NCBI GenBank assembly: GCA_048061315.1
Contig: JBGMRJ010000003.1
Location: forward strand, 1-63,188
Reading direction: 5' to 3'
Length of the DNA: 63,188 bases
Origin: CAYQUC01 sp048061315
Lineage (GTDB): Bacteria > Pseudomonadota > Gammaproteobacteria > UBA6429 > Thiohalophilaceae
Shown: one piece after another, positions 18,801 through 27,936 of the stretch
Position numbering within the stretch: the stretch's first letter is position 1
Layout: the number at the start of each line of letters is the position of its first letter
Notes under the pieces: model-generated
What the model was told of the DNA's origin: nothing
Databases searched by the model: none
The model's input: only the letters and a program-made list of their open reading frames with translations
Translations under genes and position numbers: made by a program

Positions 18801-19796
18801 GGGTTTTGAACCACGGCCGGTTGCACCTTCATCCCGTATTTCACCACCGGAACCCGTTGCAGCACCTGCAAATGGTGATATCGCGGTTGGATGATTATGG
18901 GTTTCAACTTTCATTAAGATGTGCACTGGTTCTTGCTGATAGTGATACATTTTTGATTTACTACCAGGCACTAAACGGTCGGCTACACTACCGGTCATTA
19001 CTGCGGAATTATCATGATATGCGGATAATATATTTTTAGAATTAACTTTGTAGGTATTGCGAATCATATTAAACAATGAAATTTTTTGTTTTTTTGAATC
19101 AATGATCCAATCTGCATTAAATATTTTATGTCTGCAATGTTCTGAGTTTGCTTGAGCAAACATCATTAGTTCAATATCAGTAGGATTACGTTTTAATTTT
19201 GTAAAATTTTTAACAAGATAATCAATCTCATCATCTGCAAGTGCCAAACCCAAGTTTACATTCGCCTTATTTAGTGCAGAATGTTTACCGGTTAATATAT
19301 CTACTGTAGTGAGTTCAGCTGGATTTAATTCGAGGAATAACGCTGTTGCATCACTCACATCCGGTAACACACTCTCGGTCATACGATCATAAAGACAAGC
19401 CTGTAGATCATGGATTACAGAATCATCATTTCTCGAACGCTGATACCCTTCCAGGTGATACTGAATTCCGCGTTCAATACGCAGTATCGATTCAAAACCA
19501 CAATTTTTAGCTATATCAGTAGCCTTACTTGACCAGGGAGAAATAGTGCCCGGACGCGGTACCACCAACACAGCTAGATTATTTTCGTTGTTTTGTGATT
19601 CGGAAAGAGTATTAGTGGATTCGAGCAATGATAATAAACTATTTAACTCACTGTTCTTTAACTCATTATTAATACTAACAAAATGAACATAATAAGCTCG
19701 AATACCTGAAATTTCAGGTGCAATTAATTGGCATTTTTTGAGGAGTTTGTTACTTCGAAATAATGACAGTGCATTGCTACCACGCAGGCTTAACAT
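15891..19796 (-). CDS. purL: Phosphoribosylformylglycinamidine synthase, large single-chain form
   Basis: Fourth step of purine synthesis: FGAR + glutamine + ATP to FGAM. At 1301 residues it is the fused proteobacterial form with N-terminal PurS-like, two ATP-grasp-like AIRS-type halves, and a C-terminal class I glutamine amidotransferase. The latter has nucleophile C1142 (GVCNGCQML) and its partners H1266 and E1268 (PHPERVY). THNHPTAISPF and GRGSKPKAG mark the first synthetase half. The gene appears complete. purM and purN lie 41 kb away in this window, so the purine genes are scattered. Confidence 0.98.
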   Translation of the reverse strand: MLSLRGSNALSLFRSNKLLKKCQLIAPEISGIRAYYVHFVSINNELKNSELNSLLSLLESTNTLSESQNNENNLAVLVVPRPGTISPWSSKATDIAKNCGFESILRIERGIQYHLEGYQRSRNDDSVIHDLQACLYDRMTESVLPDVSDATALFLELNPAELTTVDILTGKHSALNKANVNLGLALADDEIDYLVKNFTKLKRNPTDIELMMFAQANSEHCRHKIFNADWIIDSKKQKISLFNMIRNTYKVNSKNILSAYHDNSAVMTGSVADRLVPGSKSKMYHYQQEPVHILMKVETHNHPTAISPFAGAATGSGGEIRDEGATGRGSKPKAGLCGFSVSNLKIPGALQAWETDYGKPARIASALEIMLEGPIGAAAFNNEFGRPNICGYFRTYEEKVPGTNGDEIRGYHKPIMLAGGLGNIREPNIEKNQIPQGAQLLVIGGPAMLIGLGGGAASSMQTGQSHEDLDFASVQRGNPEMERRAQEVIDHCCNMNELNPIISIHDVGAGGLSNAMPELVNDCNRGAIYNLRAIPNDEPGMSPLEIWCNESQERYVLAISKTDVQLFKDICDRERCPYAVIGEATTKKQLVLNDSHFENRPIDIPMDVLLGKPPKMLRDVKSVKIESQLFDYQNIDLKQAVYRVLALPTVADKSFLITIGDRSVTGMVTRDQMVGPWQVPVADVAVTSSSYRGYTGEAMAVGERTPVALINHTNSARLAVAEAITNIAASNIESISDIVLSANWMAPAGHPGEDSGLYDAVKTVGMELCPDLKITIPVGKDSMSMKTVWQDDQDNTESKSVTAPLSLIITAFSRVMDVRKTLTPQLRTDQGDSSLIVIDLGNGQNRMGASCLAQVYKKIGENPADLDSPKLLKAFFETIQNLNTKNLLQAYHDRSDGGLLITLAEMAFAGHVGIDVDISKLSGDTISILFNEELGCVIQVLNSNLDEIIKILTRSKLPYTVIGSLNQTFDLHIKSKDSTILQESLTDLRLAWSNTSYQMQSIRDNADCARQENELLKNKDDSGLHVSLSFDHNTDISAPYINIGSRPRVIILREQGVNGHIEMASAFDRVGFESVDVHMSDVMSGAVNFNDFTGLVACGGFSYGDVLGAGGGWAKSILFHDELKDQFQTFFTRKDSFTLGVCNGCQMLSNLKELIPGTDHWPHFVKNSSEQFEARFSLVKIKESNSIFLKGMAGSVLPIAVAHGEGHTQFSSNSATQAALDNSVCMQYVDHQDSPTELYPLNPNGSCYGITGLTSDDGRVTIMMPHPERVYRSVQNSWHPDDWLEDAPWLRMFQNARVWVD

Positions 19797-19942
19797 ATTA
19801 CTGATTCCACCGAACTAAATTAAAAATGAATAATACTGGAAGCCTGCCTGACTCGCCATACTAATATGACAAAATAGTAAAATTTATGTAATTGACATTA
19901 GCAATTTTAAAATAAAACAATAGAAAAGTTTAATTTTCTCAA

Positions 19943-20497
19943 TCAGGTATTATTTTCTGCTAACCACTCTTCTGCTCGCTGTTTAGCACGCTGTGTTGAT
20001 TTTTCAGTTCTCATTGATGACTTATGATCTGAATTCAATAACATTATATTTTTACCTGGTATATTTTTACTTTGTTCCTTTGCAATATAAGACCACATCA
20101 AACTTGTTTCTATGTTGCTTTTAATCCGGACATTTCCTTCACCATCATAGAGTCCTTCTGAATAAATTTCAGCTAATTCTGATGAAGCATGGGGATTACC
20201 GATTGCAGCGGATTTAGTTAACCAACCCATCGCTTTTTTTTCGTTAAAAGGTCGAATATTTTCTTCATACAAATACGAACTGGCTAACTCAACCATCGCT
20301 TCTGAATTACCTTTTTTTGCCATTAAGCGATATCGTCTAAATCGTAAATTCGGACTGGAAATATTGATAGTCGATTCTTTAAATTCAACAATGTCGTGTT
20401 GAATTTTCTCGGTAACATCAGATTGAAAACTGCATGATGCGATCAATGCTGTGATTATTACGATGATTAATTTTTGAGTGATAGTTTTAAAAATCAT
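19943..20497 (-). CDS. Sel1-repeat lipoprotein
   Basis: A 184-residue predicted lipoprotein: signal peptide ending LIASC, with C22 as lipidation site, then about two Sel1-like repeats (AKKGNSEAMVELASSYLY and SAAIGNPHASSELAEIY) and a basic C-terminus. Sel1 repeats are helical scaffolds for protein binding, and no partner is evident. A longer frame begins at a GTG at 20524, but AGGGGA lies 8 bases before the ATG at 20497 and the signal peptide then starts correctly, so I use the ATG. Confidence 0.82.
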   Translation of the reverse strand: MIFKTITQKLIIVIITALIASCSFQSDVTEKIQHDIVEFKESTINISSPNLRFRRYRLMAKKGNSEAMVELASSYLYEENIRPFNEKKAMGWLTKSAAIGNPHASSELAEIYSEGLYDGEGNVRIKSNIETSLMWSYIAKEQSKNIPGKNIMLLNSDHKSSMRTEKSTQRAKQRAEEWLAENNT

Positions 20498-20814
20498 ATT
20501 ACATTCCCCTGTAATGGTAAACACTTATCCTGAACATTCGTTAAGCATAGTCAGTACATCTCAAATCTCAAACAGGAATGAAAATTTAATACGAATAAAT
20601 CTTATAATACAATTTAAAAAATTGTATTAAATTTATACAAATTATTTTTACCGAATTCCCAATATTACATGCGCCATATTTTACACTATTTAAAGTCAAA
20701 ATTTATGTAAATTTTATGTAAACTACGCCACTTAGGCTGGAATTAAATAATACTTGACACTTTATGATTCTGTGAATTACTCGAATGAGTAAAAAATGAA
20801 AATTTTATTGTTTC
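20498..20814. other. Intergenic region, AT-rich
   Basis: 317 bases between the Sel1 lipoprotein gene and the DUF2173 triplet, both on the minus strand. It holds a short direct repeat (TTATGTAAA twice, near 20700-20722). No terminator hairpin with a T-run and no open frame of note were seen. Confidence 0.5.
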
Positions 20815-21147
20815 TTAATGATGAGCCGCTTCGGTAAGTTCTTCCATTATTTCATTTAGTGACGCTTCACTATTATCGATGACGCAAACAACATTGCCTA
20901 CGCTGCAAACTGACATTTTTGGTCCACGCACAATCCATGCGCCTGGTGGAGTCCAACCGGACATTTGTGTAAACATTGATAATTGATCCGCATTAGCCTG
21001 AATAATCCGTTTATAGTCATGAGCAAAATTGGTTAAGCCGATCATTTGTGCTTGCTCCATTAGACCGTGACCTTCAACAAAAGCACCATCATCACGAAAT
21101 GAACAAATGACCATTACACCATCAATAGCTAATAAATTTCTTATCAC
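20815..21147 (-). CDS. DUF2173 family (roadblock/LC7-like) protein, third copy
   Basis: 110 residues with the DUF2173 pattern: N-terminal LLAIDGVMVICSF, then a helix rich in Gln/Met, WTPPGAWIVRGPKMSVCSVGNVVCVID in pieces, and a short acidic C-terminal helix. The family has a roadblock/LC7-like fold and no known function. It is the last of three tandem paralogues, 23 bases after the second. It shares with the first copy the GxWIVxG / VC.(I/V)GN core, so these two are closer to each other than to the middle copy. Confidence 0.8.
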   Translation of the reverse strand: MIRNLLAIDGVMVICSFRDDGAFVEGHGLMEQAQMIGLTNFAHDYKRIIQANADQLSMFTQMSGWTPPGAWIVRGPKMSVCSVGNVVCVIDNSEASLNEIMEELTEAAHH

Positions 21148-21170
21148 AATAATATCCTGATTGTTATCGC

Positions 21171-21509
21171 TTAACCATTTAATACACTATAAGCTGCTTC
21201 GTAATCGGTTTTATCATTTGATATCACGACACCAAACTCCCCATTCACGATAGCAGTCCATTCAAAACCTACTAATGAAAAACCATTAACAGGATAAAAT
21301 CCTTCCATACCGGTCATCTTTTCCCAGCCTCTTGCCTGCATTGTAGCAATTGCCATATTAGCAACACAAACATGACACAATAAATCCAGTATTGTTTCAT
21401 TCAATTCACTCTCGGGTGAAACTTGATGATCAACGAGCTCGCCACTCTCTGTCATCTTAAATGCTCCAATCGCACCTTCAAGTGTCATTAACTTTTCAAG
21501 ATCAACCAT
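21171..21509 (-). CDS. DUF2173 family (roadblock/LC7-like) protein, second copy
   Basis: 112 residues; the start VDLEKLMTLEGAIGAFKM and the following GELVDHQ are the clearest match to DUF2173 in this window. The C-terminal strand pair (FSLVGFEWTAIVNGEFGVVIS) lacks the cysteines found in copies one and three. No signal peptide or membrane segment. It lies 40 bases after the first copy and is probably co-transcribed with it. Confidence 0.85.
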   Translation of the reverse strand: MVDLEKLMTLEGAIGAFKMTESGELVDHQVSPESELNETILDLLCHVCVANMAIATMQARGWEKMTGMEGFYPVNGFSLVGFEWTAIVNGEFGVVISNDKTDYEAAYSVLNG

Positions 21510-21549
21510 TAATATTCTCCAAAATCACTGTGTCAGTAATTCTAATTGC

Positions 21550-21903
21550 TTAAATTTTCTCATCACTTTGCTCAACTTGCTCGAGCAAAATTGACATAAT
21601 TTGATTTAATGATGATTCACCATTATTTAAAAAACAAAAATGATTTCCGATAACACAAACGGTGAAATCCTTTCCATTGACAATCCAGCCACGTGAAGGT
21701 GAGCAGCCACAATCAGTACCTAAAGATTTCATCATATTAACCTGCATATGCACCGCAAGTGATGTTGAACGACACATGATTGATGCCATTTTTGCCATTT
21801 CATCTGTCATATCACCATCATACGAAAACCGATCACCCCGATATGAATATTCTCCGGCGGCTAAAACTCCAGGCATTTGGGCGATTGCTGAATAAACTGA
21901 CAT
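21550..21903 (-). CDS. DUF2173 family (roadblock/LC7-like) protein, first copy
   Basis: 117 residues, first gene of the triplet. MPGVLAAGEYSYRGD matches the family start. The middle has CGCSPSRGWIVNG and the end VCVIGNHFCFLNNGESS. It is cysteine-rich for its size (five Cys), unlike the middle copy, which might mean metal or redox sensitivity (inference). A plausible sigma-70 promoter lies 31-59 bases upstream. It is divergent from the RDD gene. Confidence 0.82.
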   Translation of the reverse strand: MSVYSAIAQMPGVLAAGEYSYRGDRFSYDGDMTDEMAKMASIMCRSTSLAVHMQVNMMKSLGTDCGCSPSRGWIVNGKDFTVCVIGNHFCFLNNGESSLNQIMSILLEQVEQSDEKI

Positions 21904-21933
21904 ATCTGAATTCCATATATTTTTATAATGTTA

Positions 21934-21962
21934 TTAATAGCGATAGTCGCCACTAATTGCAA
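21934..21962 (-). promoter_or_regulatory. Candidate sigma-70 promoter for the DUF2173 triplet
   Basis: Reading the minus strand, TTGCAA (-35, 21962-21957) and TATTAA (-10, 21939-21934) are separated by exactly 17 bases and lie just upstream of the first DUF2173 start. Each box matches consensus at four of six positions. Confidence 0.4.
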
Positions 21963-22090
21963 GACTTCAATACTTATTGCATGATTTTATTTTTTTATGT
22001 GCATGATTTAGAAGTGATATAACGTATTTTATCTTTATTATATTTTGAATTTTGATTATTATTGCTGTTTATTTTATTAAGTAGTGACAC

Positions 22091-22609
22091 ATGCCTTCTC
22101 CTGACATTTCTAAACCATTCCTGCTGTTTCGCAGGCTCGCAGCCATGACTTATGATGGTTTATTATTAATAGCTTTATTATTTGTAGCAACCGGTATAGC
22201 AACAGCTGCGACTGGCGGTGAGTCTATCGCTGCTGGTAATCCCCTTTTTACAACGTATTTATTTATCGTGTGTTATATTTTTTTTGCCTGGTTCTGGACT
22301 CACGGTGGACAAACACTTGGTATGCGAGCATGGAAACTTCGTTTACAACGGTCTGATGGCTCTTCAATTTCGCTATGGCAATCCTTATTACGGTTTATAA
22401 CCGGACTTCCCGCATGGATTAGTATTTTGCTGGGTATCGTCAAAATAATTTTACCCGAATCACCTGATATCGGTCCGCCATTCAGTTGGTTATTTGCGAT
22501 GCCAAAAGGATTATTACTTACAATTGGAATAATATGGTTGGTGCTTGATAACCAGTTTTTTCTATGGCGTGACAACTTTACTGAATCGACTATTGTCCAA
22601 CTAAATTAG
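22091..22609 (+). CDS. RDD-family membrane protein
   Basis: A 172-residue integral membrane protein with about four helices. LFRRLAAMTYDGLL at the start holds the Arg and Asp of the RDD family, and GQTLGMRAWKLRL is the second family motif. Function is uncertain; some relatives are linked to sodium/proton exchange. RDD genes often sit beside lptFG in gammaproteobacteria, and here lptG is the next gene but one. Confidence 0.88.
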   Translation: MPSPDISKPFLLFRRLAAMTYDGLLLIALLFVATGIATAATGGESIAAGNPLFTTYLFIVCYIFFAWFWTHGGQTLGMRAWKLRLQRSDGSSISLWQSLLRFITGLPAWISILLGIVKIILPESPDIGPPFSWLFAMPKGLLLTIGIIWLVLDNQFFLWRDNFTESTIVQLN

Positions 22610-22728
22610 AGAGATAGATACAGTATAAATTAAATCTAATACGATTTATTAATTCTACAGCGACCAGGAACTAAACTTGTCTATACTAATCATCATAGAA
22701 ATAGAATTTAAGTAGGAGCCAGCCACTG

Positions 22729-23796
22729 ATGTTCACGGTATTAAAAAAAATTAATCTCTCACTTGTATTATCTGTAGTAGTATTTTTTTCCTTATCAAAT
22801 TATTCTGTCATTTTTGCTGAAGAAAAAGCCGTCTTTGATGGGGCAATACCGACTGAGTATCCTGACTGGTTCAAAGAAGGTTTTCTAAACCTTAACGAAG
22901 ATGTCGCAGACGCTGCAGAAAATAATAAACGATTAATGCTGATTTTCCATCAACCTGGCTGCCCTTATTGTAATGCCCTGGTAGAACGTAATCTTGCCCA
23001 AAAAGATATCGAACAGAAAGTGCGAAAAAACTTTGATGTGATATCAATGAATATGTGGGGTGATAGAGAAATTGTAAATATCGGTAATCAAACTTTTACA
23101 GAAAAAAGTTTTGCCGAAGCTTTAAAAGTACAATTCACACCAACCATTCTTTTCTTTAATGAGAAAGGAAAAGTAATATTACGGTTAAACGGATATTTAC
23201 CGCCAGATCGTTTCAAGATTGCAATAGACTGGGTGGCTGATAAGCAGGAAAATAAAATTTCATATCGAAATTTTATTAAACAAAATGAATCCAGTGTAAA
23301 ATCCAGCACCGGAAACTTAATTTCTGAACCCTACTTTCAGAAAACACCGTATAATTTATCTAAATTAAAAAATAATAAAAACAATAAACCTTATGCATTA
23401 TTATTCGAACAAAAGGATTGTCCTAATTGTTTAATTTTACACAACAAAGTTTTATCAGATAAAGCTACACAGGATATCATTAAACAATTTTCTGTCATTC
23501 AGTTAGATATGTGGGCGGATACTTCGATTATTGATCACGCAGGGAACAAAACCACAGCAAAACAGCTAGCAAAAAAATTCCAGGTAAAATACGCACCTAC
23601 AATTATTGTGTTTAATTCTGATGGTAAGGAAATTATTCGTTCAGAAGCATTCTTTAAAACATTTCATACTCAGGGAATCTTTCATTATGTTCTCAGCGAA
23701 AGTTATAAAAAACAACCCAGCTTTCAACGTTACTTGTCAAAAAGAGCTGAGCACTTTATCGAATCTGGTGTCAATGTTGATATCTGGGGTTACTAA
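22729..23796 (+). CDS. Periplasmic protein with two SoxW-like thioredoxin domains
   Basis: 355 residues: signal peptide (about 1-30, ending FAEE), then two thioredoxin-fold domains in tandem. Domain one has CPYC at 78-81 and cis-Pro loop FTPT at 137-140. Domain two has CPNC at 231-234 and YAPT at 288-291. Each carries a similar MW(G/A)D...N..T...FA insert, so the second is probably a duplication of the first. Both active sites look functional. It should act in periplasmic disulfide reduction, with partner unknown. It converges with lptG, with only 4 bases between the stops. Confidence 0.87.
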   Translation: MFTVLKKINLSLVLSVVVFFSLSNYSVIFAEEKAVFDGAIPTEYPDWFKEGFLNLNEDVADAAENNKRLMLIFHQPGCPYCNALVERNLAQKDIEQKVRKNFDVISMNMWGDREIVNIGNQTFTEKSFAEALKVQFTPTILFFNEKGKVILRLNGYLPPDRFKIAIDWVADKQENKISYRNFIKQNESSVKSSTGNLISEPYFQKTPYNLSKLKNNKNNKPYALLFEQKDCPNCLILHNKVLSDKATQDIIKQFSVIQLDMWADTSIIDHAGNKTTAKQLAKKFQVKYAPTIIVFNSDGKEIIRSEAFFKTFHTQGIFHYVLSESYKKQPSFQRYLSKRAEHFIESGVNVDIWGY

Positions 23797-23800
23797 TCGG

Positions 23801-24868
23801 TTATCGGTTTCGGTGTAATACCCAATACGAGCCCATGATGATAAAAATTGATGGTGCAAATGCACTAAATATCGGATGAATATTATTAGCGATACTGGCT
23901 TGCCCTATAAGTCTATTACCAATAAAAAATGCGATACCAATCAAAAAACCAATAACAATTCTTTTACCTGTACTTGCACCTCGACCTAAACCAAAGATAA
24001 GTGGAATTGCCAGCATTACCATTGCAAATATAGAAATTGGAATAGCCACTTTATTCCAAAACGACAATTCATACTGAAGTGAATTTAGACCATTAGATTT
24101 TAAATATTTGATATATTGATATAGCCGCCAAACAGATAACATGGAAGGTTTTATACTGACAATTTTAATAATATCAGGGGGCAGTAAATTATCTAAATAC
24201 AATACTTTATAGGATTCAGTTTTAATGCCCTCCATGTCAATAAAACTTTTTTTAACATTATTAATTTGCCACCCTGTATCTTTATCATAGGTAGCTGATT
24301 CGGCTGAACTGGCTAATTTAATATTGTGGTTTTCATCAAACGTAAAAATTTCAATACCCTGTAGGGTGCCTGAAGTGCTGACACTTTGAACATGAACGTA
24401 TTTATCACCATCTCGCATCCAGAGTCCTGAATGGGTATTCAAACTGGCGTTTCTATTTAAAGCTTTAAGCCATAATTGTTGACCATATTGTTTCGCATTT
24501 GGAGCAACAAATTCTCCAATCAAGAAACCTAATAAGATAACAATAAAAGCCGCTTTTAGAACAGAAAATGCAATTCGATTTAATGTTACACCTGAAGCTC
24601 GAATAATAATTAATTCACTTCGGTTAGCTAAACCTCCCATACCTAACATTACCCCAAGTAATGACGCTACGGGCACAAGCTCATATGCCTGTGTTGGTAG
24701 TTTTAATAATGTATATTTAACGGCTAGTAAAATTGTATAATTGCCCTGCCCAATTTTACTAAATTCGCCACTAAAACTAATAACGGCAAATAATGATATC
24801 AAAACCGTAATAACAGCCAAAATATTACCGACAACAATTTTTCGAATATATTTATCCAGAATTACCAT
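23801..24868 (-). CDS. lptG: LPS export ABC permease LptG
   Basis: One of the two inner-membrane permeases of the LptB2FG complex that extracts lipopolysaccharide from the inner membrane. 355 residues with three helices at each end and a periplasmic jellyroll-type domain between (about 130-260). The MLGMGGLANRSELIIIRASGVT segment (split motif, about 75-97) is the LptB-coupling region. Its start abuts the lptF stop with no gap, so translation is probably coupled. Confidence 0.96.
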   Translation of the reverse strand: MVILDKYIRKIVVGNILAVITVLISLFAVISFSGEFSKIGQGNYTILLAVKYTLLKLPTQAYELVPVASLLGVMLGMGGLANRSELIIIRASGVTLNRIAFSVLKAAFIVILLGFLIGEFVAPNAKQYGQQLWLKALNRNASLNTHSGLWMRDGDKYVHVQSVSTSGTLQGIEIFTFDENHNIKLASSAESATYDKDTGWQINNVKKSFIDMEGIKTESYKVLYLDNLLPPDIIKIVSIKPSMLSVWRLYQYIKYLKSNGLNSLQYELSFWNKVAIPISIFAMVMLAIPLIFGLGRGASTGKRIVIGFLIGIAFFIGNRLIGQASIANNIHPIFSAFAPSIFIIMGSYWVLHRNR

Positions 24869-25957
24869 TTATGCTTTAACTCTCTTATAAAAAATATATC
24901 GAATCCCGGATTGTTTAAAAATAAAAATTAATGCTATTGAGAACATTAGTAGATGTAACCACCAAAAACTGGCTTCGATAGGAATTTTTCCTTTTTCTAA
25001 CCAGGCACGATTTATATTTAACAGGTTTGCATAAGTAATATAAATCAGAATTGCTATTGTTAATTTTGCGTATTGTCCCTGCCTTGGTGATGTCCGACTC
25101 AGTGGCACAGCCAATATCGATAACACTAAACATAATAATATAAACGAGATACGTGAATGCAATTCAATTTTATCGGAAAGATCAGGAGATGAATAAAGTT
25201 TTTTCGTGGTAATACCTAGCTTATGATTATAAACATTTGTAGGCGCTTTTTGTCTGATTCGTAATCCGTGTTTTTTAAAATGTACAATAGAGTAATCAAG
25301 ATCACCAGGATTACCCTGATAACGATATCCATTTTCCAGCTCTATAAAATCATCGCCAGTCACCTTATCTGTAAATTTATAACCCGATTCAGCAGTCACT
25401 ATAATATCACCTTCCGGATCGCGTACCTGAACAAAAACATTTTTAAGTCTGGTTTTATTGTCATTAACGTCCTGAACATACAAAGTCCCCTGCCCGGCAG
25501 CTAAATCGCGAAAACGTCCAGGATTTATTCCCGTCACCTCGGAAGATACCTTCGATTTAGCAATAATAACATCCGACTGATGCTTGGCCCAAGGTGCAAT
25601 AATCAACGTTAAATAACCGACAAATAATGCAAAGACAACAGACATCATAATTACTGAACGGAGTATTTTAAGCTCACCAATACCACTAGCGGATAATGCA
25701 GCCATTTCATTATCTTTATACAAACGGCTCAGTGCCAACAATATCGATAGATACATCGAGAGCGGTAGAATAAAAGCAAGGTTGCCAATACTTTTAAGGC
25801 CCATCAAGACCAAAATCACATTCACCTGAAACATACCACGAGCTGCATCATCAAATAATCTTAATAACAACGCACTTAAAAATATCAGCATTAAAACAAA
25901 TGTGACACCGATAAATGTCGTTGTAATTTCTTTAATGATATAGCGATCGATTATCAA
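24869..25957 (-). CDS. lptF: LPS export ABC permease LptF
   Basis: Partner permease of LptG, 362 residues, with the same layout: helices at both ends and a central periplasmic beta domain. The coupling region LSRLYKDNEMAALSASG is around residues 77-93. FRDLAAGQGTLYVQD lies in the periplasmic part. First gene of the lptFG pair, divergent from pepA with 244 bases between them, the usual gammaproteobacterial arrangement. Confidence 0.96.
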   Translation of the reverse strand: MIIDRYIIKEITTTFIGVTFVLMLIFLSALLLRLFDDAARGMFQVNVILVLMGLKSIGNLAFILPLSMYLSILLALSRLYKDNEMAALSASGIGELKILRSVIMMSVVFALFVGYLTLIIAPWAKHQSDVIIAKSKVSSEVTGINPGRFRDLAAGQGTLYVQDVNDNKTRLKNVFVQVRDPEGDIIVTAESGYKFTDKVTGDDFIELENGYRYQGNPGDLDYSIVHFKKHGLRIRQKAPTNVYNHKLGITTKKLYSSPDLSDKIELHSRISFILLCLVLSILAVPLSRTSPRQGQYAKLTIAILIYITYANLLNINRAWLEKGKIPIEASFWWLHLLMFSIALIFIFKQSGIRYIFYKRVKA

Positions 25958-26201
25958 TTCATGTTTCCTGTTTTTTTATGCTGATAATTGCTGATTATAT
26001 ACGATGTTTAAAGTAAACTTTATACTCGTATAACGTTAACATTTATTAATACCCTTAATAAAAATCAACATTATGTTTTGAAAAATGGCAGCAACAACAA
26101 CTCTGATCTATAACCAGCAGCATTATACGCTAATAACTTATTGATTTTAGTATATTAATTCAATAATTAACAATTATTTTAACTATTTTTAAGGACTCTT
26201 A

Positions 26202-27689
26202 ATGGAAATCAGTGTAAAAAGTGGAAACCCCGAAAAACAACGATCGGCTTGTGTTGTGGTCGCCATCTTTGAGCGTCGAAAATTATCCCCTGCTGCTGAG
26301 AAAATGGATGAAGCAACAAATGGCTATATTTCAAGTATCCTGCGTCGCGGTGATCTCGAAGGAAATCTCGGACAGGTTTTATTATTACATAATATTGAGA
26401 ATGTATTATGTGATCGCATATTGCTAGTGGGCTGTGGCAAAGAACGAAACATTGGATATTCGCAATATCACCAGATAATAATTGCTTCAATTAAAACCCT
26501 AAACGAAACCGGTGCCATGGATGCTGTAAGTTACCTGACTGATCTCAATATTAAAGGTAAAGACACGCACTGGAAAGTCCGTCAGGCAGTCGAATGTATT
26601 CATCATACTCTCTACTCCTTTGATAAACTAAAAAGCATAAAAGATACCGAACGCAGACCAATTCGGAAACTTATTCTTAATGTCCCTAACAGACGAGAGT
26701 TAAATCGTGGTGAGCGAGCCGTCCGGGAAGGCAATGCCATTGCTGAGGGCAGTCGATTGGCCAGAGAATTAGGTAATCTACCCGGCAATATCTGTACTCC
26801 AACGTATCTCGCAAAACAAGCTACAAAAATTTCGGGGCTTTACCAGAATATGATTGTCACTATTCTGGATCAGCAGGAAATCGAAAAATTAGGCATGGGT
26901 TCATTTTTATCGGTAGCAAAAGGAAGTAGACAGGCACCTAAATTAATTACAATTGAATATTCGTACCCCGGAAATACATCTAAACCCTATGTACTAGTCG
27001 GTAAAGGCATCACATTTGACTCTGGTGGTATCTCCATAAAACCATCTCCGGCAATGGATGAAATGAAGTTTGATATGTGCGGTGCCGCAAGTGTTATCGG
27101 CACACTAGCGGCGATTGGTGAATTACAACCTGATATTAATGTTGTTGCTGTTATTCCTAGCTGTGAAAATATGCCCGATGGTGATGCTAATAAACCCGGC
27201 GATGTAGTCACCAGTATGTCTGGGCAAACGATAGAAGTTTTAAATACTGATGCTGAAGGTCGCTTAATATTATGTGATGCCTTAACTTACAGCGAAAAAT
27301 TTAATCCCAATGTTGTTATTGATGTAGCCACTCTTACCGGTGCCTGTGTAATAGCACTTGGAAGTCATGCAGCCGGTCTCATCGGTAACCATTCACCTCT
27401 CATCAATGATTTACTGACGGCAGGACAATACAGTGGCGATCGAGCCTGGGAGCTACCATTATGGGATGATTACCAGGATCAACTTAAAAGCAATTTTGCT
27501 GATATTGCCAATATTGGTGGTAAAGAAGCCGGTACTATCACAGCAGGCTGTTTCTTATCCCGATTTACGAAAAAATACCATTGGGCGCACCTTGATATAG
27601 CGGGAGTGGCATGGAAAAGTGGCAAGAATAAAGGTGCAACGGGCCGTCCTGTTCCATTACTAACCCAGTATTTATTAGACCAACTCTAA
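26202..27689 (+). CDS. pepA: Leucyl aminopeptidase (cytosol aminopeptidase) PepA
   Basis: M17-family hexameric zinc/manganese aminopeptidase, also known in E. coli as an accessory DNA-binding protein for Xer recombination and carAB control. 495 residues. Metal and catalytic residues are present: K268 and D273 (VGKGITFDSGG), D291, D350 and E352 (NTDAEGR), and R354. AAGG ribosome-site bases lie just before the ATG. It is followed 247 bases later by holC, a conserved pairing. Confidence 0.97.
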   Translation: MEISVKSGNPEKQRSACVVVAIFERRKLSPAAEKMDEATNGYISSILRRGDLEGNLGQVLLLHNIENVLCDRILLVGCGKERNIGYSQYHQIIIASIKTLNETGAMDAVSYLTDLNIKGKDTHWKVRQAVECIHHTLYSFDKLKSIKDTERRPIRKLILNVPNRRELNRGERAVREGNAIAEGSRLARELGNLPGNICTPTYLAKQATKISGLYQNMIVTILDQQEIEKLGMGSFLSVAKGSRQAPKLITIEYSYPGNTSKPYVLVGKGITFDSGGISIKPSPAMDEMKFDMCGAASVIGTLAAIGELQPDINVVAVIPSCENMPDGDANKPGDVVTSMSGQTIEVLNTDAEGRLILCDALTYSEKFNPNVVIDVATLTGACVIALGSHAAGLIGNHSPLINDLLTAGQYSGDRAWELPLWDDYQDQLKSNFADIANIGGKEAGTITAGCFLSRFTKKYHWAHLDIAGVAWKSGKNKGATGRPVPLLTQYLLDQL

Positions 27690-27936
27690 GCATTTGATTA
27701 ATAACAGGATAGAAATTAAATCAATTGATTTTACAGTACAATTATTCTAATATAGATAGTAAATTCAAGAACTTAATTAAAACTTAAGAATTTTGTTGTA
27801 AAACGCGAAAGATCCACGCAAATTCCTAACAATATATGATATTGTTATTTATATAATTTTGTAATATAAAAATAAAATTTATCGTTTTTTGAACAATTTT
27901 TCATTGCCTTAATGCAATAGAGTGTAAGAGAAATAC

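Noticed and set aside
20750..20800. Plus-strand promoter with TTGACA at 20754
   Set aside because: No -10 box at the right distance and no plus-strand gene follows; it would run antisense to the DUF2173 genes.
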